From: a virus
Virus record (IMG/VR): IMGVR_UViG_3300027759_004671
Span: 1-32,127 of that record
Direction: 5' to 3' (one strand)
Length of the DNA: 32,127 nt
Under the pieces are notes generated by a model. It worked only from the letters and a program-made list of their open reading frames with translations. It did no database searches and was not told the DNA's origin. Made by a program: the position numbers and the translations under genes. Below, in pieces: positions 1 to 7,698 of this stretch. The first letter of the stretch is position 1. Each line of letters opens with the position of its first letter.

Positions 1-1
1 G

Positions 2-322
2 TCTCTTATTGAAGCTATGTCAGCAGGTTGTCTTGCAGTACATCCTAACTTCTCTGCTTTGGCTGACACGTCGGGTGGATTGACTGTCCAGTATGATGGC
101 GATCATGAGAATCCAAATCTGCATGCCAACATCTTTGCACACACTCTGATGTATGCCATCGAGAACGTACAGAACAACGACATTACTAACATGATGTCAT
201 TCGTCAAAGCCTACGCAGATACTCGTTTCGGTTGGGATTCTGTAATTCCCAAGTGGAAGGGACTCATCGCTTCGTTAAAGGAACAACACCGTGATATTGG
301 CCAAAGCACCACTCAGAGTTAG
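2..322 (+). CDS. Glycosyltransferase, GT-B type, C-terminal part (5' end outside window)
   Basis: The reading frame is open from the first bases, so only about 106 C-terminal residues are present. The opening SLIEAMSAGCLAVHPNFSAL matches the nucleotide-sugar binding segment of GT4-like transferases (E-A-x-S-x-G-C/T-x-x-V), which contacts the donor diphosphate. The family transfers a sugar from an NDP-sugar to an acceptor glycan; the acceptor cannot be told from this fragment. It overlaps the next gene by 32 nt and so belongs to the same operon as the heptose-phosphate genes. That suggests a role in making or altering a surface glycan, or in sugar modification of another phage-directed target. 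The family call is fairly sure; the substrate is unknown. Confidence 0.7.
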   Translation, partial: SLIEAMSAGCLAVHPNFSALADTSGGLTVQYDGDHENPNLHANIFAHTLMYAIENVQNNDITNMMSFVKAYADTRFGWDSVIPKWKGLIASLKEQHRDIGQSTTQS

Positions 323-1241
323 TTTTTTCGGCGGGGGTAGTGATATCCCCGCCCACTTTGCACAATGGGGTGGAGCAACCATCTCAACTGCCATCGACAA
401 GTATGTCTATGTAGCAGTCATGCACACTCCTCACGACCATATCAAAGTTTCTTATTCGAAACAAGAGTGTGTAGAGAACGTCGAGGATCTTCAGAACGAT
501 ATCGTCAAGAACGCTTTGAAATTCTTCGGTATCAAATCCAACATCGAGATCACATCATTCGCAGACATCCCTACGATCGGCAACGGTCTTGGTGGATCGT
601 CTGCTTTTACTTGTGCCTTGATTAAGGCGCTATCAGCATATCTTGGTTACGAATACGTAAACCCTTATCTCATCGCAAAGACTGCTTGCCATATCGAGAT
701 CGACCTATGTGGTTGGAAGATCGGCATGCAAGATCAGTTTGCGTCTGCATTCGGTGGTATGAATTATATTGAGTATGCTAATGAACTTGGCAATGGTCGT
801 GTAGATGTGAAGCGGCTCGATTCGAATACGATTGAGAACTATATGATTTTGATTCCTACAAACATCGAACATCATGCAGCAAAGATTCTTGATAAGATTA
901 ACTTCGAAGCCAAGACTTTCGTCATTCGTCAACTCGCAGATATGGCAAAGATGCAGAGTACACAGCGTGTGAATATCAACGAATATGGTGGATTATTAAA
1001 CGCTGCGTGGATGTTGAAGAAACAGATGACCGAAGGTATCTCTTCAGAAGAGATAGATAGTATGTATGATCGATGCCAATCTGCGGGTGCATTCGGATCT
1101 AAACTGCTTGGAGCTGGAGGCGGTGGATATATGCTAGCAATCACCGATTCAAAGAGTGTAATTCGCCAAGAATTTTCAGACAGAACCTGCCTTGATGTAG
1201 GCATCTCACATGAAGGAGCAAAAATTGTCTATCGAGACTGA
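291..1241 (+). CDS. hddA: GHMP kinase, D-glycero-D-manno-heptose 7-phosphate kinase-like
   Basis: 316 aa with the three GHMP-kinase signatures. The N-terminal APLRVSFFGGGSDIPAHF is characteristic of HddA/sugar-kinase GHMP members. The ATP-binding loop GNGLGGSSAFTCAL lies at about residues 101-114. The C-terminal GAGGGGYMLAI is motif 3. In the known pathway HddA phosphorylates heptose 7-phosphate at C1, following GmhA. The next gene is GmhA-like, which supports this assignment over galactokinase or mevalonate kinase. The GTG start is chosen because AAAGGA lies 8 nt upstream at 278-283 and the APLR motif begins five residues in. GmhB and HddC partners are not in this window. Exact substrate is inferred. 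Confidence 0.75.
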   Translation: MILAKAPLRVSFFGGGSDIPAHFAQWGGATISTAIDKYVYVAVMHTPHDHIKVSYSKQECVENVEDLQNDIVKNALKFFGIKSNIEITSFADIPTIGNGLGGSSAFTCALIKALSAYLGYEYVNPYLIAKTACHIEIDLCGWKIGMQDQFASAFGGMNYIEYANELGNGRVDVKRLDSNTIENYMILIPTNIEHHAAKILDKINFEAKTFVIRQLADMAKMQSTQRVNINEYGGLLNAAWMLKKQMTEGISSEEIDSMYDRCQSAGAFGSKLLGAGGGGYMLAITDSKSVIRQEFSDRTCLDVGISHEGAKIVYRD

Positions 1242-1809
1242 CATTATATTCGATCATCTTGGCCTGATTAATATCGGGTTTGCAAGTATCGATCATGAAG
1301 AATTTAAGAAAGCCGCCGAATTGATTTGGATGACAAGTATTTCGAATCATCGGAATAACATCTATACAATTGGTAACGGTGCTTCTGCTTCGATTGCTCA
1401 ACATTGGGCATGCGACTATACCAAAGGTTGTAAGAAAGGTGGACTGCGTCCAAGAGTTATTTCTTTGGCAGCAAATATTCCACTCATGACAGCCGTGGCG
1501 AATGATATCTCTTACGACGATGTTTACTCGTTTCAGCTCGATGCACTCGGACAAGAAGGCGATGTACTCGTAGCCATCTCTTCGAGTGGTAATTCTCCGA
1601 ATGTTGTCAAGGCAATTGAGACTGCTAAGTCTTTGAAAATAAAGACTATTGCTCTGACAGGATTTTCACCAGATAATAAGTGCGCTCAACTCGCAGATAT
1701 TTCTTTGCACGTTGATATTCAAGAATACGAAGCAGCAGAAGACGTCCACCAAGCTATTATGCATATGATTGCTAAATATATCAGAAACAGAAATAAGGTA
1801 ACTATATAA
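1225..1809 (+). CDS. gmhA: SIS-domain sugar isomerase, sedoheptulose-7-phosphate isomerase-like (GmhA)
   Basis: About 194 aa, the size of GmhA, with a single SIS domain. It shows the phosphosugar loop GNGASASIAQHWACDY, the AISSSGNSPNV serine-rich loop, and a C-terminal histidine in VHQAIMHM that fits the catalytic His of GmhA. Where GmhA has a catalytic Glu after the first loop (H-F-A-x-E), this protein has Asp (HWACDY), so activity or substrate may differ. GmhA converts sedoheptulose 7-phosphate to manno-heptose 7-phosphate, the substrate of the preceding kinase. Start: TTG at 1225 is preferred because AAGGAG (1213-1218) sits 6 nt upstream. An in-frame ATG at 1210 is possible but has only a weak site. 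DiaA-like SIS proteins are the main alternative family. Confidence 0.72.
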   Translation: MSIETDIIFDHLGLINIGFASIDHEEFKKAAELIWMTSISNHRNNIYTIGNGASASIAQHWACDYTKGCKKGGLRPRVISLAANIPLMTAVANDISYDDVYSFQLDALGQEGDVLVAISSSGNSPNVVKAIETAKSLKIKTIALTGFSPDNKCAQLADISLHVDIQEYEAAEDVHQAIMHMIAKYIRNRNKVTI

Positions 1810-2561
1810 TGTCACAACCAGTATCGATCCATCAGATCCAAGCACAATTCGGCACAGACAGCGCAAACTATGAAGTACTCACTGACGCAGCCATTCGATC
1901 AAAGGGTGTAGAAGGTGCAGCAGTCGAGATTGGTGTCCGTCTCGGCGGTGGTCTACAACGTATCATCGACGGTCTCGTAGAAAGCGGTCAGACTCCTGAG
2001 AAGCCAGTCTTTGGTATTGATCCGTATGGCAACATCGAGTATTATCGTGACGAGATCTTCAAAGAAGGTCGCTGCGACTATACGAATGAGATGCGCGATG
2101 TCTGTATGATCAACATGTATCTGTATTGCCGTCAGAAGAACGTCAACTTCTATATGTTCAACCTCGAAGACACCGAGTTCTTCACTCGTTATGCAGACGG
2201 TGTTCCTGTCTATGCAGACTATAAGCAACTCGTTAATAAGTACAGCGTAGTCCACTTCGATGGTCCTCACACGCTCGGAGCTCTCGATGCCGAGATTGCA
2301 TTCTTCCTTGGGCGGTCAGATCCTGGCGCTGTCTTCGTCTTCGATGACGTAGAGATGTACGAACACGATGCTGTGCACAATCAGTTGCTTGAGCATGGTA
2401 TGGAAATTGCCATGGAAACTCCTCGTAAGTGGTCGTATTTCAAGAAAGAACATGTCGACAAAAAGTGGGAACCAGTCGTTGGAACTCCTGGTTGGGAGCC
2501 AAACGCAACTCAATATACACCCGTCGGCGGTCCAAGTTTTAATTATAAAATCGACCTATGA
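1809..2561 (+). CDS. Class I SAM-dependent methyltransferase (TylF/Methyltransf_24-like)
   Basis: 250 aa. A Rossmann-type motif I is visible at VEIGVRLGGG (about residues 37-46), followed by the acidic end of strand 2 in FGIDPYG. VVHFDGPH then resembles the motif IV/metal-binding segment of TylF-like O-methyltransferases, and FVFDDVEMYEHD the following strand. These enzymes methylate sugar hydroxyls or small molecules. Its place right after GmhA (ATG overlaps the preceding TAA) suggests the product acts on the same glycan, but this is inference. A phage promoter starts immediately after its stop, so this gene ends the cassette. Confidence 0.65.
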   Translation: MSQPVSIHQIQAQFGTDSANYEVLTDAAIRSKGVEGAAVEIGVRLGGGLQRIIDGLVESGQTPEKPVFGIDPYGNIEYYRDEIFKEGRCDYTNEMRDVCMINMYLYCRQKNVNFYMFNLEDTEFFTRYADGVPVYADYKQLVNKYSVVHFDGPHTLGALDAEIAFFLGRSDPGAVFVFDDVEMYEHDAVHNQLLEHGMEIAMETPRKWSYFKKEHVDKKWEPVVGTPGWEPNATQYTPVGGPSFNYKIDL

Positions 2562-2565
2562 AAAT

Positions 2566-2599
2566 AAACATGTACAAATTATCAAAACTGTAGTAGATT
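2566..2599 (+). promoter_or_regulatory. Phage promoter, CATGTACA-N17-TAGATT
   Basis: TGTACA at 2571-2576 is followed by exactly 17 nt and TAGATT at 2594-2599. The same AAACATGTACA block with 17-nt spacing recurs upstream of the genes at 7328, 7758 and 7971, and AGCATGTACA upstream of the tmRNA. TGTACA sits where a sigma70 -35 element (TTGACA) would be. This fits an early (or possibly middle) promoter read by host RNA polymerase, driving the operon that begins at 2633. Confidence 0.7.
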
Positions 2600-2632
2600 G
2601 AATAATACAAACAAGGAACTACAGAGGTAAAC

Positions 2633-3721
2633 ATGGTCATTAAGGTTAAAGCTAAACCCAAACAGATCTCTCGTGCGGCTATTCGGTCGATCGATGACAA
2701 AGCCTATGGATCAGAACCCATCGTAATCGATGGCTATAGCAATGCTCTGAATTGGTATAACTACATGGCATCTGATGATCAGTCACGCGACTGGTTCTTC
2801 ACTTATGCCAAGAAAAATTATACCAAGGACCAACTCGCACTCCTACGCAAGCTTCCAAAGTGGAAGATTTCCAAGACTCTTGGTAACGTTGCACGTATTC
2901 TCCTGAATGGCAATGAGCTGCCGCAAAAGAATCTCGACTATTTTAATGATAGTGTAAAGAATCTCCTTGCGGCAGCTACGCAGATTGTCGAAGAAGTCGA
3001 AGACGCGCCAAAGACTGTCGTCGATATTCAAGCTCGCATTCGTGAAAAAGCCAACTACATCATCACGAGTCTCGAAGAAGAACTCGATAATGTCATCGAT
3101 GGCAAAGAGTTCTCGATGTACACCTTCTGTCAAGCGAACGAACTGAACGCACAGATTCTCGGCATCGTAGCTGACTACTATCGTCCTCAATATACAGAGA
3201 TTATGTCGAATGACGAGCAAGTTCAAGAAGCTTTCGGCAAGCGTCTAAAGTTTTGGATTAACTTTTGGCAGAGTTTCTTCGGTGACATCGACCGTTATGT
3301 AAATAACAAGAAGGCTGTCAAGGTTCGTAAGCCACGTGAGAAGAAAGCAAAGTCTGCAGTCGATCTGGTCAAGAACCTTAAATATCAGAAGGAAGAGCCT
3401 TCACTCAAGATTGTCTCTGTCCATCCAGCAGAGATCGTAGGATGTACACAGCTATGGACTTACAACACCAAATACAAGAAGTTGGCTCGATACGATTCGA
3501 GTGGTCCAGCTGGAATCCAAGTGAAGGGCACTACCTTGATTGGTTATGACGTCGAGACTTCTACAAGCAAGAGCTTGCGAAAGCCAGATGTTTCTATTCA
3601 AGCATTGCTCGGTGCAGGCAAAGTCAGCCTACGTAAGTTCATGGACGAGATCAAGACCGTAGAGTCGAAGCCGAATGGCCGAATCAATCAAGACACCATT
3701 CTACTAAGGGTTATTAAATGA
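2633..3721 (+). CDS. Conserved T4-type phage protein of unknown function
   Basis: 362 aa, soluble, with no catalytic motif that I recognise. Residues 1-120 are charged and probably helical. The middle (about 130-160) is Glu/Ile-rich helix. A strongly basic stretch at about 226-243 (KKAVKVRKPREKKAKS) could bind nucleic acid. The C-terminal third looks like a compact beta-rich domain. It is the first gene after the 2571 promoter, has an AGAGG ribosome site, and overlaps the next gene by 4 nt (ATGA). It belongs to the operon leading into RNase H, so a role in early DNA metabolism is plausible but unproven. Confidence 0.6.
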   Translation: MVIKVKAKPKQISRAAIRSIDDKAYGSEPIVIDGYSNALNWYNYMASDDQSRDWFFTYAKKNYTKDQLALLRKLPKWKISKTLGNVARILLNGNELPQKNLDYFNDSVKNLLAAATQIVEEVEDAPKTVVDIQARIREKANYIITSLEEELDNVIDGKEFSMYTFCQANELNAQILGIVADYYRPQYTEIMSNDEQVQEAFGKRLKFWINFWQSFFGDIDRYVNNKKAVKVRKPREKKAKSAVDLVKNLKYQKEEPSLKIVSVHPAEIVGCTQLWTYNTKYKKLARYDSSGPAGIQVKGTTLIGYDVETSTSKSLRKPDVSIQALLGAGKVSLRKFMDEIKTVESKPNGRINQDTILLRVIK

Positions 3722-4068
3722 CGAACAACGTAATCTTATTTCCAGGTGTCAAGCGCGACGAGGCGCCGCCTCAGAACTTAGATGAAATTCATGATAAGGT
3801 TACTCAGACTCGTAAAGAACACGTGGCTGGAGTCATGAATGACATGATTCCTGACATAATTAATATGTTCGGAGCCTACGGCGTAGATATTAATGACGAT
3901 AAATACATCAAAGATGTAGCCTTAGTCATGGAAGGCATCAAGGCATTATTGCACAGACAGTATAATCTCGAGCATCCATTTCATAATATGTCTGACAACA
4001 TATTTGAATTTAGATATAATGAAGACAGTACAATTGAATATACGTATACTTTACCAGATGAAGAGTGA
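3718..4068 (+). CDS. Small conserved phage protein, unknown function
   Basis: 116 aa, acidic, with no signal peptide or membrane segment. The N-terminal VILFPGVKRDEAPP is followed by a long predicted helix (about residues 22-50) and a second helical block. The C-terminus is beta-like and acidic (EFRYNEDSTIEYTYTLPDEE). It starts in a 4-nt ATGA overlap with the preceding gene, and RNase H begins 9 nt after its stop, so translation is probably coupled. I do not recognise a family with certainty. Confidence 0.55.
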   Translation: MTNNVILFPGVKRDEAPPQNLDEIHDKVTQTRKEHVAGVMNDMIPDIINMFGAYGVDINDDKYIKDVALVMEGIKALLHRQYNLEHPFHNMSDNIFEFRYNEDSTIEYTYTLPDEE

Positions 4069-4077
4069 GAAATTGAA

Positions 4078-4929
4078 ATGATTATTATGGACCTTTCGCA
4101 GGTTATGATTTCCAATCTAATGATACAACTTGGAAACCACACGAATGCAGATATCGAAGAAGATCTTTTGCGACATATGGTGCTAAACTCTGTTCGCGCT
4201 TATAATGTCAAGTTTAAGGACGAATTCGGCGAGATGATTATCGCGTGCGATGCTGGTAATAACTGGCGTCGCCAAGTATTTCCCTATTACAAAGCCAATC
4301 GTCGTAAGAATCGCGAGAAGTCCGAGATCAACTGGACTGCCGTATTCGAGACTCTCAATAAAGTCCGCGACGAACTGAAGGATTACTTTCCTTATCGAGT
4401 CATTCGTGTCGATGGCGCCGAAGCCGATGACATCATCGGCACTCTTGCACAAACCTATGGCAATACCAACGAGAAGATCTTGATTCTTTCTGGTGACAAA
4501 GACTTTGTGCAGCTTCAAGCTTACATGAACGTACAGCAGTTTGATCCTGTACAGAAGAAGTGGCGTAAGACAAACGACGTCGATAAGTTCATCAAAGAAC
4601 ATATCATTCGCGGTGATACTGGCGACGGTGTTCCTAACTTCTTGTCAGCAGATGATACGTTCGTTGTCGGTGCCAGACAGAAACCTATTAGTCAGAAAAA
4701 ATTAGATCAATGGCTCAACTCAGATCCAAAGGAATTCTGTGACGAGAAGATGCTGCGCGGTTATCTTCGCAATCAGCAACTCGTTGATCTCAACTTCATT
4801 CCTCCTGATATTAAGAAGGAAGTGCTCGTACAGTACGAGCAGCAAGCTGGTAAAGGAAGAGATAAACTCTTCAACTACTTTATCGAACGTCGTCTCAAAC
4901 TCCTATTAGAAAGCATTAACGAGTTTTAA
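4078..4929 (+). CDS. rnh: RNase H / 5'-3' exonuclease, T4 Rnh-type (FEN-1 family)
   Basis: 283 aa against about 305 in T4. The flap-nuclease acidic motifs are in order: IIMDLSQVM (first Asp), ACDAGNNWRRQVFPYYKANR (metal Asp plus the basic helical gateway Y-K-x-x-R), VDGAEADDIIG (E-A-D-D cluster), LSGDKDFVQL (S-G-D-K-D) and RGDTGDGVPNF (final G-D-x-x-D-G-V-P-N). In T4 this enzyme removes RNA primers and adjacent DNA on the lagging strand together with gp32. The helix-hairpin-helix region ends the catalytic core, and the C-terminal third is helical as in T4. It sits in a tight replication operon. Confidence 0.93.
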   Translation: MIIMDLSQVMISNLMIQLGNHTNADIEEDLLRHMVLNSVRAYNVKFKDEFGEMIIACDAGNNWRRQVFPYYKANRRKNREKSEINWTAVFETLNKVRDELKDYFPYRVIRVDGAEADDIIGTLAQTYGNTNEKILILSGDKDFVQLQAYMNVQQFDPVQKKWRKTNDVDKFIKEHIIRGDTGDGVPNFLSADDTFVVGARQKPISQKKLDQWLNSDPKEFCDEKMLRGYLRNQQLVDLNFIPPDIKKEVLVQYEQQAGKGRDKLFNYFIERRLKLLLESINEF

Positions 4930-4930
4930 T

Positions 4931-5359
4931 ATGCAAAGAACATTAGCGATCTCAGAGATCCTTGATCTTGTCAAGGAAGCCAAGGATGTACAGACAAAGG
5001 TTTCTCTCCTTCGTCAGTATGATAATGAAACACTTCGGTATATCCTTGAATTGGCATTCCATCCTAATGTAGGATGGTGGCTACCAGAAGGAGCTCCTCC
5101 TTATAAGCCGAGCGAAGTGCTCGACAGCGAAGGAAGACTCTATCAAGAGGCACGTACACTTCCTCTTTACCTCAGCGGCAATCGTCCTGATATTAAACAA
5201 GTTCAGCGCGAAATGCTTTTCATCGGTCTTCTTGAATCTCTTCATCCGAAGGATGCAAATCTTTTGATTGCAGTCAAGGATAAGAAAGTCGAAGGACTCA
5301 ACACCGCAACAATTAACGAAGCTTTTCCAGGGTTAATTCCAAATGAGCAACACGGTTAA
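4931..5359 (+). CDS. DUF6433-type conserved T4-like phage protein
   Basis: 142 aa. The pattern of an N-terminal helical repeat, then FHPNVGWWLPEGAPPYKP, an E-x-R-x-L-Y segment, REMLFIGLLESLHPKDANLLIAVKDK split across residues 94-120, and a terminal N-E-A-FPGL, matches a family conserved in T4-like phages of marine bacteria (recognised as DUF6433). No biochemical role is known to me. Only 1 nt separates it from the rnh stop, and it overlaps the following small ORF by 17 nt, so it is made with the replication genes. Confidence 0.68.
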   Translation: MQRTLAISEILDLVKEAKDVQTKVSLLRQYDNETLRYILELAFHPNVGWWLPEGAPPYKPSEVLDSEGRLYQEARTLPLYLSGNRPDIKQVQREMLFIGLLESLHPKDANLLIAVKDKKVEGLNTATINEAFPGLIPNEQHG

Positions 5360-5510
5360 GCGTTTTAGAAAATATAATGAAGAATATGACGACTCGAAAA
5401 ATACATCACATGATCATCGTCAGCATTTGAGTGAGAAGCGGCTTCGATCTGCCCTTCGTTCTAAAGCAAAAAGCACCCTTTTAGATCTGATAGAAGATGA
5501 AGATTATTAA
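5343..5510 (+). CDS. Small basic/acidic protein, 55 aa, unknown
   Basis: A short ORF, MSNTVKRFRKYNEEYDD... to ...LLDLIEDEDY, fills what would otherwise be a 150-nt gap. It overlaps the preceding gene by 17 nt. Its stop and the next start share the TAATG junction seen repeatedly in this genome, which is good evidence that it is translated. The centre is basic (EKRLRSALRSKAKS) and the end is acidic. It could be a small nucleic-acid-interacting or regulatory protein; no family recognised. Confidence 0.6.
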   Translation: MSNTVKRFRKYNEEYDDSKNTSHDHRQHLSEKRLRSALRSKAKSTLLDLIEDEDY

Positions 5511-5809
5511 TGCCTATATACGAATTTAGACTCAAAGAAACCGGAGAAGTTTTCGAGGAATTCTTTAATTATCAACAGAAAATTGATTTTCTCGAGGCCA
5601 ATCCAGACATCGAAGAGATTATAGGCGCCCCTAATTTTGTATCAGGAATAGCAGGCGTAACTCACAAAAATGACTCAGGCTTTAACGACCTACTCAATAG
5701 AATCGGTAATGCCAATCCACACTCTCCACTCGGTCAACAACACGGTGACAAAGATATTAAAAGCATAAAGATCAGAGAGGCAGTGAATAAGGCTCGCAAT
5801 AAAAAATAA
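5510..5809 (+). CDS. Small phage protein with FmdB-like N-terminus lacking the zinc cysteines
   Basis: 99 aa. The start MPIYEFRLKETGEVFEEFF follows the FmdB zinc-ribbon template (MPxYEFxC..CG..FE), but both Cys pairs are absent, so no zinc ribbon can form. The rest is a helical segment, a Gly/Asn-rich middle, and a basic C-terminus (KIREAVNKARNKK). Similar small proteins occur in T4-like phages, but I know of no function. It begins in a TAATG overlap, and AAGGA for the following gene overlaps its stop. Confidence 0.6.
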   Translation: MPIYEFRLKETGEVFEEFFNYQQKIDFLEANPDIEEIIGAPNFVSGIAGVTHKNDSGFNDLLNRIGNANPHSPLGQQHGDKDIKSIKIREAVNKARNKK

Positions 5810-5818
5810 GGACAACTA

Positions 5819-6571
5819 GTGCAACATAGCCAACCTCGTTTAACTAAGAGAGAAAAAAGAATCGCCAGACAAAATGGTGACACACAAGAAGGGCTGACAT
5901 TTAAAACTCAAAATTTCAATTTAAAAAATATAAATCCACTCACAGAAAACCAGCGCATTGCGTTTGATGCTTTTGATGATGGAAAACATTTGATGTTGCA
6001 CGGCATGGCTGGCACAGGTAAAACGTTTATTGCTCTGTATAAAGCCATCGAATCGATGATGGAAAATACCGGTGTACAAAATAAGATTTATATTGTAAGA
6101 TCGGTAGTACCAACACGAGATATGGGTTTTCTTCCTGGAAACCAGAAGGAAAAGATGAAGGTCTATGAGGCACCTTACTATGCCATCTGCACCGAACTAT
6201 TTGATCGGTCCGATGCATACGAGATCCTCAAACAGAAGAACGCAGTCGAGTTTATCTCAACGTCGTTCGTTCGTGGTATTACCATGAACAATTGTTTTGT
6301 TATCGTGGACGAAGTCAATAACATGACGTTCCACGAACTGGACTCGGTGATCACTCGTATTGGTAAGGGTTGTAGAGTATTGTTCTGCGGCGACTTTCGT
6401 CAATCAGATCTTACGAAGGACCAAGAACGCAGCGGACTGAAAGACTTCATGCGAGTCATCGGTAAGTTGAATGATTTTGTACATGTTGACTTTCTCGAAC
6501 AGGATATCGTTCGATCGAAATTAGTGAAGGAATATATAATTGCTCGTCAAAAACTCGGACTTCAACCGTAA
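5819..6571 (+). CDS. phoH: PhoH-like P-loop ATPase
   Basis: 250 aa with a PhoH/RecD-type NTPase core. Walker A is GMAGTGKT (about residues 63-70). VRSVVPTRDMGFLPGN is the PhoH hallmark segment. Walker B is VIVDEVNNM, and LFCGDFRQSDL is the sensor-like motif III (G-D-x-x-Q). PhoH-like proteins are widespread in marine and T4-like phages, and their physiological role remains unsettled (RNA or DNA helicase-like). The GTG start is supported by AAGGA (5807-5811) 7 nt upstream. The first 40 residues are basic and poorly conserved. It overlaps the following nuclease by 32 nt. Confidence 0.88.
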   Translation: MQHSQPRLTKREKRIARQNGDTQEGLTFKTQNFNLKNINPLTENQRIAFDAFDDGKHLMLHGMAGTGKTFIALYKAIESMMENTGVQNKIYIVRSVVPTRDMGFLPGNQKEKMKVYEAPYYAICTELFDRSDAYEILKQKNAVEFISTSFVRGITMNNCFVIVDEVNNMTFHELDSVITRIGKGCRVLFCGDFRQSDLTKDQERSGLKDFMRVIGKLNDFVHVDFLEQDIVRSKLVKEYIIARQKLGLQP

Positions 6572-7229
6572 AGGTTTCGAATACGATTTGCTAGACTTTG
6601 CGGAGCTGCAAAGGATAGATGGTCCAACACGTCTCTATGAGACGCCAGAAGGGAAGAGATATCCGTCTGTCACCGCCGTCCTCGGTAAGATGACTGATAA
6701 GTCTGCCCTTGAAGCTTGGAAGAAAAGAGTCGGCGAGGACGAAGCAGCTCGAGTTTCATCTCGGGCTGCCACTCGTGGAACTAACATCCATACCATGTGT
6801 GAGAACTACGTGTTAGGTCATGACATCGATACGTCGATGCCTCATAACATGATGATGTTCCGCCAGATCAAGATGATCCTTGACGACAAGGTCGACATGA
6901 TCCGAGCCACAGAATGCACTCTGTTCTCTGATCATCTGAAGTTAGCAGGTTCTTGCGACCTCATAGCAGACTACGACGGTCGTTTGTCGATCATCGATTA
7001 CAAGACGTCTGCGAAACTCAAGCGTAAGGACTGGATCGAAGGATACTTTCTACAGACCAGTCTCTATGCATACATGCTATGGGAGATGACAGGCATCTTA
7101 GTGAAGGACATCGTGATCATCATCGGTGTCGACGATTCTCTCGAGGCACAGGTGTTTAGGGAACGACCTCAAAACTATCTTGAGAAAGCGACCGATCTGG
7201 TTCGATCTTACCATCAAATGTACGGATAA
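6540..7229 (+). CDS. PD-(D/E)XK exonuclease, RecB/Cas4-like
   Basis: 229 aa with the RecB-nuclease motifs: R-G-T-N-I-H (about residues 78-83), GSCDLIADYDG carrying the motif II Asp, IDYKTSAKLK as the D/E-x-K motif III, and FLQTSLYAYML as the Q-x-x-x-Y motif. There are no four-Cys Fe-S ligands, so it is RecB-like rather than true Cas4. Such enzymes are thought to process DNA ends in T4-like phages without a classic gp47 neighbour; gp46/47 are not in this window. TTG start with AAGGA at 6527-6531, 8 nt upstream, overlapping phoH. It is followed by a strong terminator. Confidence 0.82.
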   Translation: MLVKNSDFNRKGFEYDLLDFAELQRIDGPTRLYETPEGKRYPSVTAVLGKMTDKSALEAWKKRVGEDEAARVSSRAATRGTNIHTMCENYVLGHDIDTSMPHNMMMFRQIKMILDDKVDMIRATECTLFSDHLKLAGSCDLIADYDGRLSIIDYKTSAKLKRKDWIEGYFLQTSLYAYMLWEMTGILVKDIVIIIGVDDSLEAQVFRERPQNYLEKATDLVRSYHQMYG

Positions 7230-7230
7230 G

Positions 7231-7258
7231 AAAATGCGGCTTCGGTCGCATTTTTTTT
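7231..7258 (+). terminator. Rho-independent terminator after the nuclease gene
   Basis: Stem AAAATGCGGC (7231-7240), loop TTCG, then GTCGCATTTT (7245-7254), running into a T tract to 7258. The 10-bp stem contains one G-U pair and is closed by a C(UUCG)G tetraloop. It starts right after the stop at 7229 and ends the 2633-7229 operon. The next promoter follows directly. Confidence 0.9.
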
Positions 7259-7264
7259 GACAAT

Positions 7265-7309
7265 AAACATGTACATTTTATCAAAACTTTGGTAAGGTGG
7301 ACCTATAAT
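7265..7309 (+). promoter_or_regulatory. Phage promoter, CATGTACA class
   Basis: TGTACA is at 7270-7275. At 17 nt is TGG-TAAGGT (7293-7298), an extended -10-like element. A perfect TATAAT also lies at 7304-7309 but with 28-nt spacing. The 48 nt at 7262-7309 are identical to 7694-7741, so this is a duplicated promoter block. It drives the gene at 7328. Confidence 0.62.
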
Positions 7310-7327
7310 CAAGAAGGAAAAAATATT

Positions 7328-7531
7328 ATGACTCGCTTATTTGAATACATCCTCGCTCAAGATGATCCTTTCGATTTCATCTATGAAGCCCTCGGTGGAA
7401 CTCATGGTGTTGAAACCATGAACACCTGCACTGAAATGTACTACGATATCTCTGCAGACTATCGTTTGCATCCAGATGATGACTTCGAACGCATCATTGA
7501 GATTATGGTCGATCAGATGGAGGTTGTATGA
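7328..7531 (+). CDS. Small acidic phage protein, 67 aa, unknown
   Basis: Start chosen at the ATG at 7328 (MTRLFEYILAQDDPFDF), with AAGGA at 7314-7318. An upstream in-frame ATG at 7289 would lie inside the promoter and is unlikely. The protein is strongly acidic, without cysteine pairs or a membrane segment, and ends EIMVDQMEVV. It is separated from the nuclease operon by the terminator and has its own promoter, like other small early accessory genes of T4-like phages. No family recognised. Confidence 0.6.
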   Translation: MTRLFEYILAQDDPFDFIYEALGGTHGVETMNTCTEMYYDISADYRLHPDDDFERIIEIMVDQMEVV

Positions 7532-7698
7532 CTAGTCCTGTTATCGGTTACTTCGGTCAAGACACCGTTCAGCGAGCAATCGCCGAATACTTCTCCAAGC
7601 ATGGCATCACAGAAGATGTTCGTGACTATCTCATGGTCCTCGAGGACGAAAAGCCCGATGATTTTTTTCAGCTAGTTTGTGATTTTATTGAAAAATAA
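7528..7698 (+). CDS. Small acidic protein, 56 aa, unknown
   Basis: ATG at 7528 overlaps the preceding stop (ATGA), with GGAGG just upstream at 7519-7523. The frame reads MTSPVIGYFGQDTVQ... to ...FFQLVCDFIEK and stops at 7696-7698, already within the next promoter's upstream block. Composition is acidic and helical. The overlap and the ribosome site support real translation; function unknown. Confidence 0.58.
   Translation: MTSPVIGYFGQDTVQRAIAEYFSKHGITEDVRDYLMVLEDEKPDDFFQLVCDFIEK

Noticed and set aside
291-322. Gene overlap of exactly 32 nt here and again at 6540-6571
   Set aside because: Two or three equal overlaps in a compact phage genome can occur by chance; no shared sequence motif was found in them.
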